64,000 nucleotides of DNA from Lomentospora prolificans. Its lineage: Eukaryota > Ascomycota > Sordariomycetes > Microascales > Microascaceae. The stretch covers positions 496,001 through 560,000 of the forward strand of contig JARFXM010000004.1 of NCBI GenBank assembly GCA_029532625.1, written 5' to 3'. Positions 35,651-44,499 of the stretch are shown here, in pieces; position 1 is the first letter of the stretch; each line of letters opens with the position of its first letter. Both the position numbers and the translations under genes were made by a program. A model generated the notes under the pieces. The model did no database searches. It saw only the letters and a list, made by a program, of their open reading frames with translations, and had not been told where the DNA came from.

Positions 35651-36081
35651 TAATATTCTAATACTTCTAATAGGGTTAGTTGCTTTAAGGTTAGAATAGT
35701 TAGGCCTATTAGTGGATAAGTAAGGTAGTCAGATAGTAATAATAAAAGTCTATAATATATATTCAAGTATAGTTTATAGAGTAACTTGAATTAACTACTA
35801 TAAAACTAAAGAATAACTAGAATATATAATAGTAATAACTATGACTTATATAGACTTCATCTTCCTTAGGACTGTAGGCCCTAAAGGTGTAGTCCTTCTA
35901 TAGACTGTACTTACCTCTGATGTAGTCCCCTATGGACTGCTTATGTTCTAAGTGCAGTCCTCTGTTGATTGGCCCAGGTTGTGCTGCCTAATCCTAGTCT
36001 TTCCGGGTTGCGCTGGAGTTTACCCTTTTCTGCCATGCTTGTCTGCCTGGCCTGTATAAGAGGCCGGATCAGCCCGTGACA
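35651..36081 (-). repeat. LTR of inner Ty3/gypsy element (5' LTR by element orientation)
   Basis: 431 bp, collinear with 28809-29239 without gaps. Differences are almost all C/T or G/A transitions, and its last ~200 bp are the better preserved part. Confidence 0.92.
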
Positions 36082-37704
36082 CTATAGATATTTTCTAAAT
36101 AGAACTAGAACTATAATAATTCTAGAATAATACTTTACTAGAAGATACTATCTATTAGAGAGTATTTACTATAGTATCCTAAAGGGACTAGAATTTTCTC
36201 CTAATACTAAACCTTAAATTATAAATATTAGAATATTATATTAATATAAATAACTAGTTTACCTTTAGAGATCAATTTTAAATACCTAGTAAGGGTATAA
36301 GCTATCCCCTATAGGGTTATATAGTCTAAGCTATTTATAATATAAGTACTACTAGCTACCTAGGCTATAAAGGAACTATTACTATAGTAACTTACTAGTT
36401 TTATTAGTCTAGGTTAATATAGGATGTTTACTAGTTTATAAGGAATTATAATATCTATAGAAAAGGAACTATTTAGAAATAGATTAAATATAGCCTTCTT
36501 AAACCACTCCTTATCCTAGAGAGGACCTAGAGTAAGCTTACTATAGACTTTATAATTAACCTTCCCCCTACTAGTCTAGATAGAGTAACTTTCTTATAGG
36601 TTATTATTAACCACCTCTTAAAGAATATAATACTAGAACTAATAATAACTATGGTTATAGAAGCCTATACTAAGTACTTCCTTACTATCTACTACTAGTA
36701 TTATAGAATCCCTAACTTAATTATAAGTAATAGAGGTAGTAACTAGATAAGCTATTTCTGGAGAAGGTTTTATGAATACTTAGGGATTAAATGCTGACTA
36801 AGTTTAGCCTATTACCTATAGACTAATAGTAGCCCTAAATAAATAAACTAGGAAGTGTAATACTACCTATAGGTATTTATCTATTACTCCTAGTTAGATT
36901 AGGGTAAGTATATCCTACTTATATAGTTAACTTTAAATAATAAGGTAAATACTACTATTAGAATAAGCCTATTCTTCCTAGAATATAGTTATAATATGGA
37001 CCTACTTAGTATTATAGAGAGTGCTCCCTCTACTCCCTATAATATAGAGGAGAAATAAGCTAATAAGTTTTATACCTACCTTTATAAAGTTACTAGGTTT
37101 ACTTAGGTAGTAATAGCTACTGCCTAACTTTAATAAGAAGAAGTAGTAAATATATAGTACTATTTAGCTAAAAGGTTTAAGGTTAGTGATAAGGTCTAGC
37201 TCTAGGTAAAAAACTATAGCTTACTATGCCTATTAAAGAAGTTAGACTGGCTCCACTATAAATATATAATAATAGTAGTACTAAGTGCTAATATTATAGA
37301 GCTAGATATCTTTAGTAATATCTATAAGTACTTCTATATAGACCTCCTATACTAAGTATATAGTAATCTACTACCTAGTTAGTAGACTAATAATATGTAA
37401 CCCCTACTACTCTATGATAGTAGGGAAGATAAATACTAAGTAGTATAAATTCTCTATACTAAGTAGAAGAAGTGAGGAAGAGGCTATTTCTATAAAGCCC
37501 TAGTATACTAGGAAGGCTATATAGCCCTTACTTAGGAGCTACTAGAGAATATATAGGATATAGTAGTACTAGATATTTATAAAGTATATTATAGACTTAT
37601 TACTAAAGTAGATAGGCCTATAGAAGAATATAATAATCTCTAGAGACTATATAGAGCTATAATAGGCCTTTAATGAGGGCCCTCTAGTAGGAGGAGGGAG
37701 GTAC

Positions 37705-38101
37705 TATAATAGGTTGAACCCTAGAATATAAGTGCTAGTAATGCTAGTACCTACTATACTCTCTCTATAGGCTTACTATAATTAGAACTTTGTATACCTC
37801 CCTAATAGGAGGTCTACTAGTAATCTCCTAGTGGATCTACTAGTATAGGACTGCTTGTACACCCTCTATTAGGAGACCTATAAGTAATCTCCTAGTAGGC
37901 CTGCTATAGTAAGACTGCTCTATGACTATACTATGGGCCTACTCCTATAAGGGTATATACCCTTGTAAGCAGCTCCTATATAACTGCTGCTATAGTAGAA
38001 GATCCCTTTTTCCTATTCCTTCCTTTTACTCCTTAGTTATTCTATAATAGATATATCTAGGCCCTGCATTGCAGACCATACTTTGTGGCTAGCCCGTAAC
38101 A
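37705..38101 (+). repeat. 3' LTR of outer Ty3/gypsy element
   Basis: 397 bp, collinear with 24992-25388 without gaps. Its start is mutated (TATAATAGG) while its end is intact (GCTAGCCCGTAACA). It is followed by the CTAAG target duplication. Confidence 0.92.
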
Positions 38102-38894
38102 CTAAGAAAGCTAAGTTTATTAGGAAACTACTACTATTATACCTTAGTCCCTTTAAAGATAATAAGAGGGGGTATAGATTAACTTATTACTAATATATAC
38201 TTGATTATTATTATCTAGGTCCTTAATCTAAAGGTCTTTTTAAATATCTTCTTCTTCTAAGTACTCCTAAGTACTAGACTATTAACTTTATAGCCCTTTA
38301 TAATATTTGTTTTATCTATATTCTAGTAGTTCTTTATTTTAATAGGCTTAATAGTAAGGAGGTTAAAGATCTTAAAAAACTTCTTAATATTCTTAGTAGA
38401 TATACTATTAAGCCTTTTTAACTTAAGTACTAGGCTCTAGAGAGTCTTAATAGCTAGGTTATAGGCTAAAAACCTCTCTTACTAATACCTCCTAAAAGGT
38501 ATAGTATCTTTTTACTTTATAAGGATGGTAGTAGTAATATGCTTGACCTAAGTATAAGTTAGAGGGTACCTTATAGTATCTTAGATTAAAATCTACTATA
38601 TAAGTATATCTTCCTATATCTTAGAGAGCCTTTATAGGGATTTGAAGGCCTTATTCTAGGGTTAGGTACTATTGAATCTCTTCCTTAAGGTAGGGTATAG
38701 TATCCCCTACTAGTGGGTAGTATAGTGTAGTGAAATGCCTGTTTCGATGGCTTAGAGTGTGTTTTTAATTGTGTTTTCTATATATTTTGGTATAGTGATG
38801 ATAATATTCAAAAAGTAGTGAAAATGGGCTGAAAATATTAGTATTGTGGATATGATGTTGTTGCTGGAGATGGGTTGAAGAGGGGGGAAGAAAA

Positions 38895-38937
38895 GTGGTT
38901 ATAATCTATAGGTGGTTATAATCTAGGGGGTGGGACT
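38895..38937 (-). repeat. Right terminal inverted repeat of the DNA transposon
   Basis: Inverted partner of 23935-23977. It carries the same double TAGATTATAACCAC-like unit and is followed by TA. Confidence 0.9.
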
Positions 38938-38939
38938 TA

Positions 38940-39289
38940 GTCAGTATGTAAACTCCGCTTCCAGGGTACCTAGCACAATGCTTGAAAAGCAGCTATACCA
39001 CCTTCTCGTGGCCATTTTCTGATGCCGCTATAAGTGCAGTTCCATATCTCCCATTTTGCATATTTACATCAGCACCTGGATCGAGAAGCTGTTGCACCAC
39101 CTTTTCGTGGTCTCTATTAAATGCTGCTGGAAGTGCAACGCTAAAGAAATGCCCGGAATCATCCCAGATCTTGGCCCGCTCCTTAAATAAACCGCTAGTT
39201 CCTTGAAATAGCTGAACTTTTGGGATATAACACGAGAGGGTTGTCTTGTCTCCATTCAAGACGTGTTTAGGCCAAATTAAGGATGGCAA
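38940..39289 (-). pseudogene. Ankyrin-repeat gene fragment
   Basis: The minus strand reads from 39289 to about 38990 as ankyrin repeats: one nearly complete unit (HEKVVQQLLDPGADVNMQNG) followed by YGTALIAASENGHEKVV, then an in-frame TAG and a run to the transposon end at 38937. Upstream there is no start context and no further repeat, so only one to two units remain. The fragment abuts the DNA transposon, but the sequence on the other side of the nest does not continue the ankyrin frame. Debris of an ankyrin protein. Confidence 0.65.
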
Positions 39290-39507
39290 TTCAATGGCTA
39301 TGACTAGTGTCGTGATGAAGATGCCAGCCTCGTAATATAATTATTCAACTGCCTACATAGCGGCTCCATCGGCACTCGCAGGGTAGTGCAGTGGCGCACC
39401 TACCCCGCTCCGAGTCAACTCTGGCGCGAAGAGCTCGACGTTATCGTGTAAATCCACCAAAAGAAAAGACACAAGCATTATCTCGTCGAAAGAGTTCAAG
39501 GGCAGTT
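39290..39507. promoter_or_regulatory. Upstream region of the HET-domain gene
   Basis: About 220 bp between the ankyrin fragment and the HET gene ATG. The frame is open upstream to 39391 but has no ATG there. Promoter elements are not identified; the close transposon edge may influence expression. Confidence 0.3.
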
Positions 39508-41277
39508 ATGTCGCAGATGGATAAGTTTCAATATGATGACTTGCCATCAGACCAGGCTGTTATCCGGTATCTTATCCTCGAGCCCGGCCAGGGCGATGAC
39601 CCGATAATCTGCAATATCCGCACATCGCCTCTCGCATCGATCCCCTACTTCGAAGCAATCTCCTACGTTTGGGGAAATCCCGAGCTGATATTTCCGATAA
39701 CAGTCAGCGGCAAGGAACTGCTCATCACGAGGAATCTACGTGAGGCACTACTGCAACTACGACTTCCCACTAACCGGCGAGCACTATGGGCGGACGGCAT
39801 CTGCATCAATCAGAGCGATAATGACGAAAAGGCTCACCAAGTTGCCCTGATGGGCCAGCTTTACACCAAGGCCAATCGAACTCTCATTTGCCTTGGAAGG
39901 GACCGTGACTACACCGAAGAAGCAGAGCAGGTTGCCAGTCTCGTCACCGAAGTAAGCGACATGGTGCTAAAGACCCTTAAAAGCATCAAACTGGATCTGA
40001 ATGCCTTTCCCTTCCCTGACCGTGACGATCCCCTTCTGGCAGATGAGAGGTGGGGGAGTCTTCGTATGCTTTTTGAGCAGCCGTGGTGGGACCGAGGCTG
40101 GGTGATTCAGGAGGCCTGGCTAGGGCGGGACGTCAAAATGCTGTGGGTGGATTCCGAGTTTGAATGGCTCGCTGTCGTGAGGGCTTTGAGTTGGATCAAT
40201 ACCAGGGCAACGGAAATTTACACCCGCCACGCTATCACCATGTTAGCTGTGCATGAAACGCAATACGGCCTGCGCTATCCGCAAGAGGCCATGCCTCTCC
40301 GGGTTCAAAAGCCAAGCGAATATTTTCCAGACGTCATGGACTGGACCCGCTCCCTACAGTTGACCGATCAGCGCGATCGAATCTACGCCTTCATGTCGCT
40401 AGCCAAACCTGGGGAGATTGCGGCCATCGTCCCGGATTACAAGAAACCCTACCTGGAAGTCTATCGAGATTTTGCTCGCAAATACATCAACGGTAGCAGT
40501 GATCTGAAATTTCTTCTCCTTATAGATCACAACCAGGAAAGCTTCGACGCAGACTACCCATCTTGGGTGCCCAGGTGGGATCTCCGAGTCGTCCTGGAGA
40601 ACACTCGACACATGGCAAACTTTTTGCCCGGTACCTTTGTGGCAGATGCTGGCGTCCGTACCCTTACCGTGCGCGGACGGATCATCGCTTCCGTCGAGTT
40701 TGTCTCGGCGGACGTACACTGGGTAATGACCGGTCTGAGCGACATTATAAAAATCTTGCGAGAACTGATGGGAACGGGAATCTCCCATCCATACACAAAA
40801 TTCCCAGCGGTCTTGGCGTTTGCCGATGCCATAGTTGCAGGTGTTCACCACGCTGGAAGGCCTACTTACAGGGCTGACAGAGCAGCCTATATCAATCGGC
40901 TTCTAGAAGCGGGGATACCGGGAACGGAGGTCGGCGATGATAATAGGTTTCAGAAACAAGCGGAGGGTGGAGATGTAGGGGTTTTTCACTCGTGGGTTCG
41001 GGCTTGGGGTCACACTCGGAGGGTTATCCAGACGGACCGCGGACACTACGGTCTTGCGCCGGGAATAGCGTCTAAAGGGGACGTGGTATGCGCTCTTGCT
41101 GGGGCGTCTACTTTGCTCACACTGCGCAGGGTGAAGAACGGGGAGTATAAGATTGTTGGACCGACATATGTAGTGAGTGCGGAGGCGACTGTCAGTGGAG
41201 ACCCCCTGCAGCTGGGATCGGAGCGGGATCGATACTGGCAGGGATGGGGAGTTGAAGAGGATATTATCATCTGTTAG
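39508..41277 (+). CDS. HET-domain (heterokaryon incompatibility-type) protein
   Basis: Intronless, 589 aa. The N-terminal HET domain (PF06985 type) spans about residues 40-200, with the hallmark segments YFEAISYVWGNPE, NLREALLQLRL, RRALWADGICINQSD and ALMGQLYTKANRTLICLG. Further C-terminal are the usual companions WDRGWVIQEAWLGRD and LTDQRDRIYAFMSLA, and a terminal YGLAPGIASKGDVVCALAG block. HET domains are related to TIR folds and trigger cell death on recognition of non-self in filamentous fungi. No NACHT, WD40 or ankyrin part is fused to this ORF, so it is a stand-alone HET protein. The first in-frame ATG is 39508, with another three codons later. It is complete and lies about 570 bp from the edge of the transposon nest. 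Confidence 0.9.
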   Translation: MSQMDKFQYDDLPSDQAVIRYLILEPGQGDDPIICNIRTSPLASIPYFEAISYVWGNPELIFPITVSGKELLITRNLREALLQLRLPTNRRALWADGICINQSDNDEKAHQVALMGQLYTKANRTLICLGRDRDYTEEAEQVASLVTEVSDMVLKTLKSIKLDLNAFPFPDRDDPLLADERWGSLRMLFEQPWWDRGWVIQEAWLGRDVKMLWVDSEFEWLAVVRALSWINTRATEIYTRHAITMLAVHETQYGLRYPQEAMPLRVQKPSEYFPDVMDWTRSLQLTDQRDRIYAFMSLAKPGEIAAIVPDYKKPYLEVYRDFARKYINGSSDLKFLLLIDHNQESFDADYPSWVPRWDLRVVLENTRHMANFLPGTFVADAGVRTLTVRGRIIASVEFVSADVHWVMTGLSDIIKILRELMGTGISHPYTKFPAVLAFADAIVAGVHHAGRPTYRADRAAYINRLLEAGIPGTEVGDDNRFQKQAEGGDVGVFHSWVRAWGHTRRVIQTDRGHYGLAPGIASKGDVVCALAGASTLLTLRRVKNGEYKIVGPTYVVSAEATVSGDPLQLGSERDRYWQGWGVEEDIIIC

Positions 41278-41481
41278 GGATTACTACAGCTGCTTCACCA
41301 CAGGATTGGATTTACGTATAGGCAAGACACAGCGTGAAGCGGGAACCAGAATCAAGACCAGAAGAATTAACCAATTAATGAGAACTATCAAATGGATGCG
41401 TAGATGCTCTATGCATCTGATCCGAGACGCCCCGGCCTGCAACGTGTCGCTGGCTCGTATTCTATTATGCTCAGACATTGT

Positions 41482-42789
41482 CTAATTCTCAACAGCCGGC
41501 CCTGTACGAGAGAGAGAAAGAGTTGGACGTTAGTGTGCCTTGTTTCTCACTACAGATCAGAAAGGGAGGGAAGGTCATACATTCGCAAACGTCACCTTTC
41601 ATCCTGTTGATCACTGCAGCCCTCAGCTTATCTCCGAAATCCATTGCGTTGCCGTGATTCTTTGCGGAGCCACCACCTGCATTCGCGGTTAGCTTATACC
41701 TGAACATTTTGACATGGCGAGGAAGCGTAAAAGAAAAAGGAAAAAAAGAGAAAAAAAAAAAAAAAAAAAAAAAAGACTTTACCTCCAATGGGGCGTCCCT
41801 TGATCTTATACTTTTTTAGATTACCCTCGCGGTAATCCTTCTCAAAGGTTCTGATGGCCTCCTTTGCGGGCTCTAGGTTCTTGGCGAGTTTGGTCTTGCG
41901 GATGTTGGCTATTGTCTTGGTGGTGTCAAGCTCATCCCACGTGCCAAAATGGTCCCTTGCAATGCGCGATCTCTTCTTTGTGGTTTCGACCGCGTCATTG
42001 GCTTCAAAACTCTTGAGGACGTCCTTTGCCGCTCTCACCTGCAAACTGTCTGTCAGTCGTGACACATCCGGAAACCATTTGGCGGGGCAACAGCATACTT
42101 TGAAAGGAGCCTGGTCCTTGCGACGGCCCTCAGCGGCCCAGTCGAGACAGACTTTGATCTTTTCCAGATGCGGCCTTGCTTGATCGATGTTCTTAGCCGA
42201 TAGCTCATCGATGCGCTTGCCGAGCATGGCTTGCATGTTATGGAATTCAAAGTAGAGGCTAGTGCTTTTCCCTTCACCAACCGCTTTTTCGAAATCTCCG
42301 GGGAAAAATTCCTTGGCCAAGATCTTCGAATACGGGTTAGGCCCCCTTCAATATCTCCGGTTAGCCAAGACCACCTTTTTTTATAGTCACGAACTAATAT
42401 ACGTACCACTTATAAATGTTCCTCACCTCATTCACTGTGGGACTATCGGGGTCCGCCACAAGATCGAATCCGCGGACCTGGGTGGTGCTATCAGCCATGT
42501 TGGGGTCGTTGAACGAGCTGCGGGGATCAAAAGCAGGATCGCCCACGTGCCTGAGGAAACCCCAAAAATTGCACGTTTTTCTCCCGTTGGGCACGACACC
42601 GTCAGCGAAGTCGGCAGGGGAAGGCTGGCAGCCTTTGGCTAACTTGACGTCGTCAAGGCTGTCGCTAATTTCCACGTCCATTCTGTAGGCTTCGAAGAAC
42701 ATGAGAACTTCGGCACCTCGTACTTCTTTTCCTGCCTTGGCTACGCCGGCAACGGCAGCCAAGACGGTTAGGAACGACGTAGGCCTCAT
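41482..42789 (-). CDS. Secreted protein of unknown family, divergent from chitinase
   Basis: Five exons on the minus strand: 42789-42427, 42323-42099, 42038-41783, 41676-41596 and 41501-41482 (introns of 103, 60, 106 and 94 bp), giving 314 aa. A signal peptide is visible at residues 1-18 (SFLTVLAAVAGVAKA). The mature protein has few cysteines (a KGCQPS and a KTCNFWGF segment, then KVCLDW) and a Lys/Arg-rich helical C-terminal half. I recognise no domain. Introns 1, 3 and 4 have CTAAC branch sites. Intron 2 has no stop and could be retained, adding 20 residues. Intron 3 contains a 24-nt homopolymer tract. The gene shares a 1.7-kb region with a divergent LysM chitinase, and secretion by both fits a shared extracellular role, which is inference. 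Confidence 0.7.
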
Positions 42790-44499
42790 TCTCCCCGTTG
42801 ATCGACGTCGGTTTGAGGGAAAGAGAGATATTGAACCTCGCCAGACCGAACAATTTGAAAGCTGCTGAAGTCGGGGAAATATGGGAAAGAGTGGAAGAGA
42901 GCGAGAGAACGAGGCAAATGTGGCCCCAGGATGCTTTAGATCCAGCACGCGGGCCCAAGGATATCGCAAAGTAGTTGCTCTTGGCGAGATGCCCACAATG
43001 CGAATCGCCAGATAGCCAGAAGGGCAGCGCGTGGGGGGACGACGAGCCTACTTACATGAAGAGACAGAAGTGCATCAAACTATATCTCTCTGAACCCATG
43101 CGTTGGTATGACAAAGCTGTCGCCCTCATTCATCTCAAGACATCCCACGCGCTTGAAAATCCACGCGGTACCAACGACTACTTTGACGATACCTCTCATC
43201 TCTCGGGCCTATTGCCACTTCCCAGAAATTAGTACCAACGTTCCAGAGGGCTGAGGTGTGCCTATTCGTGTGCTGTCCAAATTTTCCGGGTCCTGTCGAT
43301 TCAGTCATCGGCCGGCGCAGGGTAGGGTCGGTACCAGGGGGGGCAATCCATCCTCACAGGCACGACCGATGGTTCGGAGACATGACATTATTATGCTGGA
43401 TCACCCGCATGGGCAAAATATGTTGGATGCAACCAAGAAGTCAATCCTTGAGGGAATCCAATATGTGTTAAGGCCGTAAAGCAATTTAAACTCGCCCCAC
43501 TCGTCTGCCAGGGCCCGCATATCCTCCACCATTCTTTTTTCTTCCACGGCGTTGTGGCATCGCCACCCGTCGCATGCGGGAAATAGGGGCCGGTCCAAGA
43601 TTCCCCAGATAGGAAAAGCACTGCCAGCGAGCGAGACGCGCACCCGACGCAGCCAAAAACGACGTCTTGCCCGGACCCCCTACTGCCGCAAGGGCGGTTG
43701 TAATTGGTCTATCGAAGCTTACCTGACGTTACACGTCCATCACCAGCCAACGCTGGGTGCAACAGACACGCGAGATTGCCGGTGGAGAGGCACGGGAAGA
43801 GTCCTGTGTGCCGATTGGTTTAGCAATTCTTCATAGGGCACTTTGGAAGCCCGCCAAGATCTCCGCCTCCCCGGTGATCTGGGTGTTCGGGAACCGCGAG
43901 GCGTTTTTTGCGGGTTGTTCAGGGCGTTCTTGGCGTTCGTCTGATGTAAGATCTGGCGTGCCAAGAGCAAAAGGAGAGTGAGTGACCACATCGCGATTGG
44001 ATTCCGAGTGAGTGTGATTAGTTCTTCTGATCGAATCCTTGTAATGCATGTGATGAAGATCGCAATTTTTCGAGGCATTCGAAATGAGGCATCCCAAGTT
44101 TGGGAGAAAGGAGATGCGGAACGAAGTTTCCGGGTTATCGAGACACAACTTTGAGGGTACAGAAGAATACTTGGACATGCCATCGGATCCGGATGCATCA
44201 TCTTGGCAATGATCCTTTTGGACGCGGTGGCATCAAGCTGTCTCGTCGGCCATCTTATTTCTCGCCTGTTTCGAGTATTGAAATATCACGCCGGAGCCCG
44301 CGTCTAAATGTATCGTCAAACCCTCGAAGCCAGCTTCAGCTTCTCACTCGCTCATCAAGTAGGGGGCCATCTGCCAGACGCTGTCACGGGTCTGTCGATG
44401 AGCTGTTTTTCATGAATGAGGCGTCCGCTCTTTCCATCTTTGCCCTTATAATTCTGTCTTTTAGTCCAGCATCCCATCTCATTCCTTCGTTCCCCGATC
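42790..44499. promoter_or_regulatory. Divergent region between secreted protein and chitinase
   Basis: 1.7 kb. It should hold both promoters. On the minus strand at 43401-43700 there is a coding-like remnant (EEKRMVEDMRALADEW, preceded in another frame by a P-loop-like GGPGKTSF), possibly a decayed gene. The remaining open frames are not convincing. Confidence 0.4.

Larger units (their letters stand above)
28809..36081 (-). mobile_element. Ty3/gypsy retrotransposon (inner), opposite orientation, RIP-inactivated
   Basis: Two LTRs of exactly 431 bp (28809-29239 and 35651-36081) start TGACGTTCC and end CCCGTGACA in their less mutated copies. The element is 7,273 bp and sits inside the outer element between RNase H and integrase. 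The minus strand carries pol: the reverse transcriptase core around 32350-32150 (LFGLTN, QFIVVYLDNILIFLE, then YFYIQEVDFLRYTI), followed toward lower coordinates by RNase H-like and integrase-like debris. A polypurine tract on the minus strand (about 29244-29254) abuts the left LTR and confirms the orientation. The flanking bases ATATA/CTATA are an imperfect candidate target duplication. CpA is depleted on the plus strand, but TpG is still common through much of the interior. Confidence 0.9.
24992..38101 (+). mobile_element. Ty3/gypsy retrotransposon (outer), RIP-inactivated
   Basis: Two LTRs of exactly 397 bp (24992-25388 and 37705-38101) begin TGTAATGGG and end CCCGTAACA in their less mutated copies. 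The 5-bp target duplication CTAAG is perfect on both sides (24987-24991 and 38102-38106). A polypurine tract precedes the 3' LTR (about 37690-37701). Without the nested 7.3-kb insertion the element is about 5.8 kb. Despite many stops, the plus strand shows gag-pol in order: aspartic protease (LVDTSYNFYI, about 26750), reverse transcriptase (TYINNIFIYLRG at the YIDD box, about 27835, and KKCKFSIKIVKYLGF after it), RNase H, then integrase beyond the nested element (ISNRGSNWISYFWRRFYEY, about 36725, and LNNKVNT near 36930). CpA and TpG are nearly absent, so both strands were hit by RIP. Confidence 0.92.
23935..38937 (-). mobile_element. Fot1/pogo-like DNA transposon, split by nested retroelements
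   Basis: Terminal inverted repeats of about 43 bp begin AGTCCCACCCCCTAGATT at 23935 and are mirrored ending at 38937. They differ at two places, both transitions of the RIP type. The element is flanked by a TA on each side (23933-23934 and 38938-38939), as for Tc1/mariner-pogo insertions. Subtracting the 13.1-kb retroelement insertion leaves about 1,888 bp, the size of Fot1-class elements. Inside, the sequence is strongly AT-rich with stops in all frames. On the minus strand near 24300-24400, residues such as LFLKVGKSIERG resemble the C-terminal part of pogo-type transposases, so the transposase probably ran right to left. Dead element. Confidence 0.82.

Noticed and set aside
28804..36086. 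Target-site duplication of the inner gypsy element (ATATA and CTATA)
   Set aside because: The flanks differ at one position and are low-complexity, so the duplication is only a candidate and is not annotated as a feature.
23935..38937. CRISPR-like or satellite array in the AT-rich block
   Set aside because: Repeated phrases in the block are LTR and inverted-repeat copies at two places each, not a regular spacer array.
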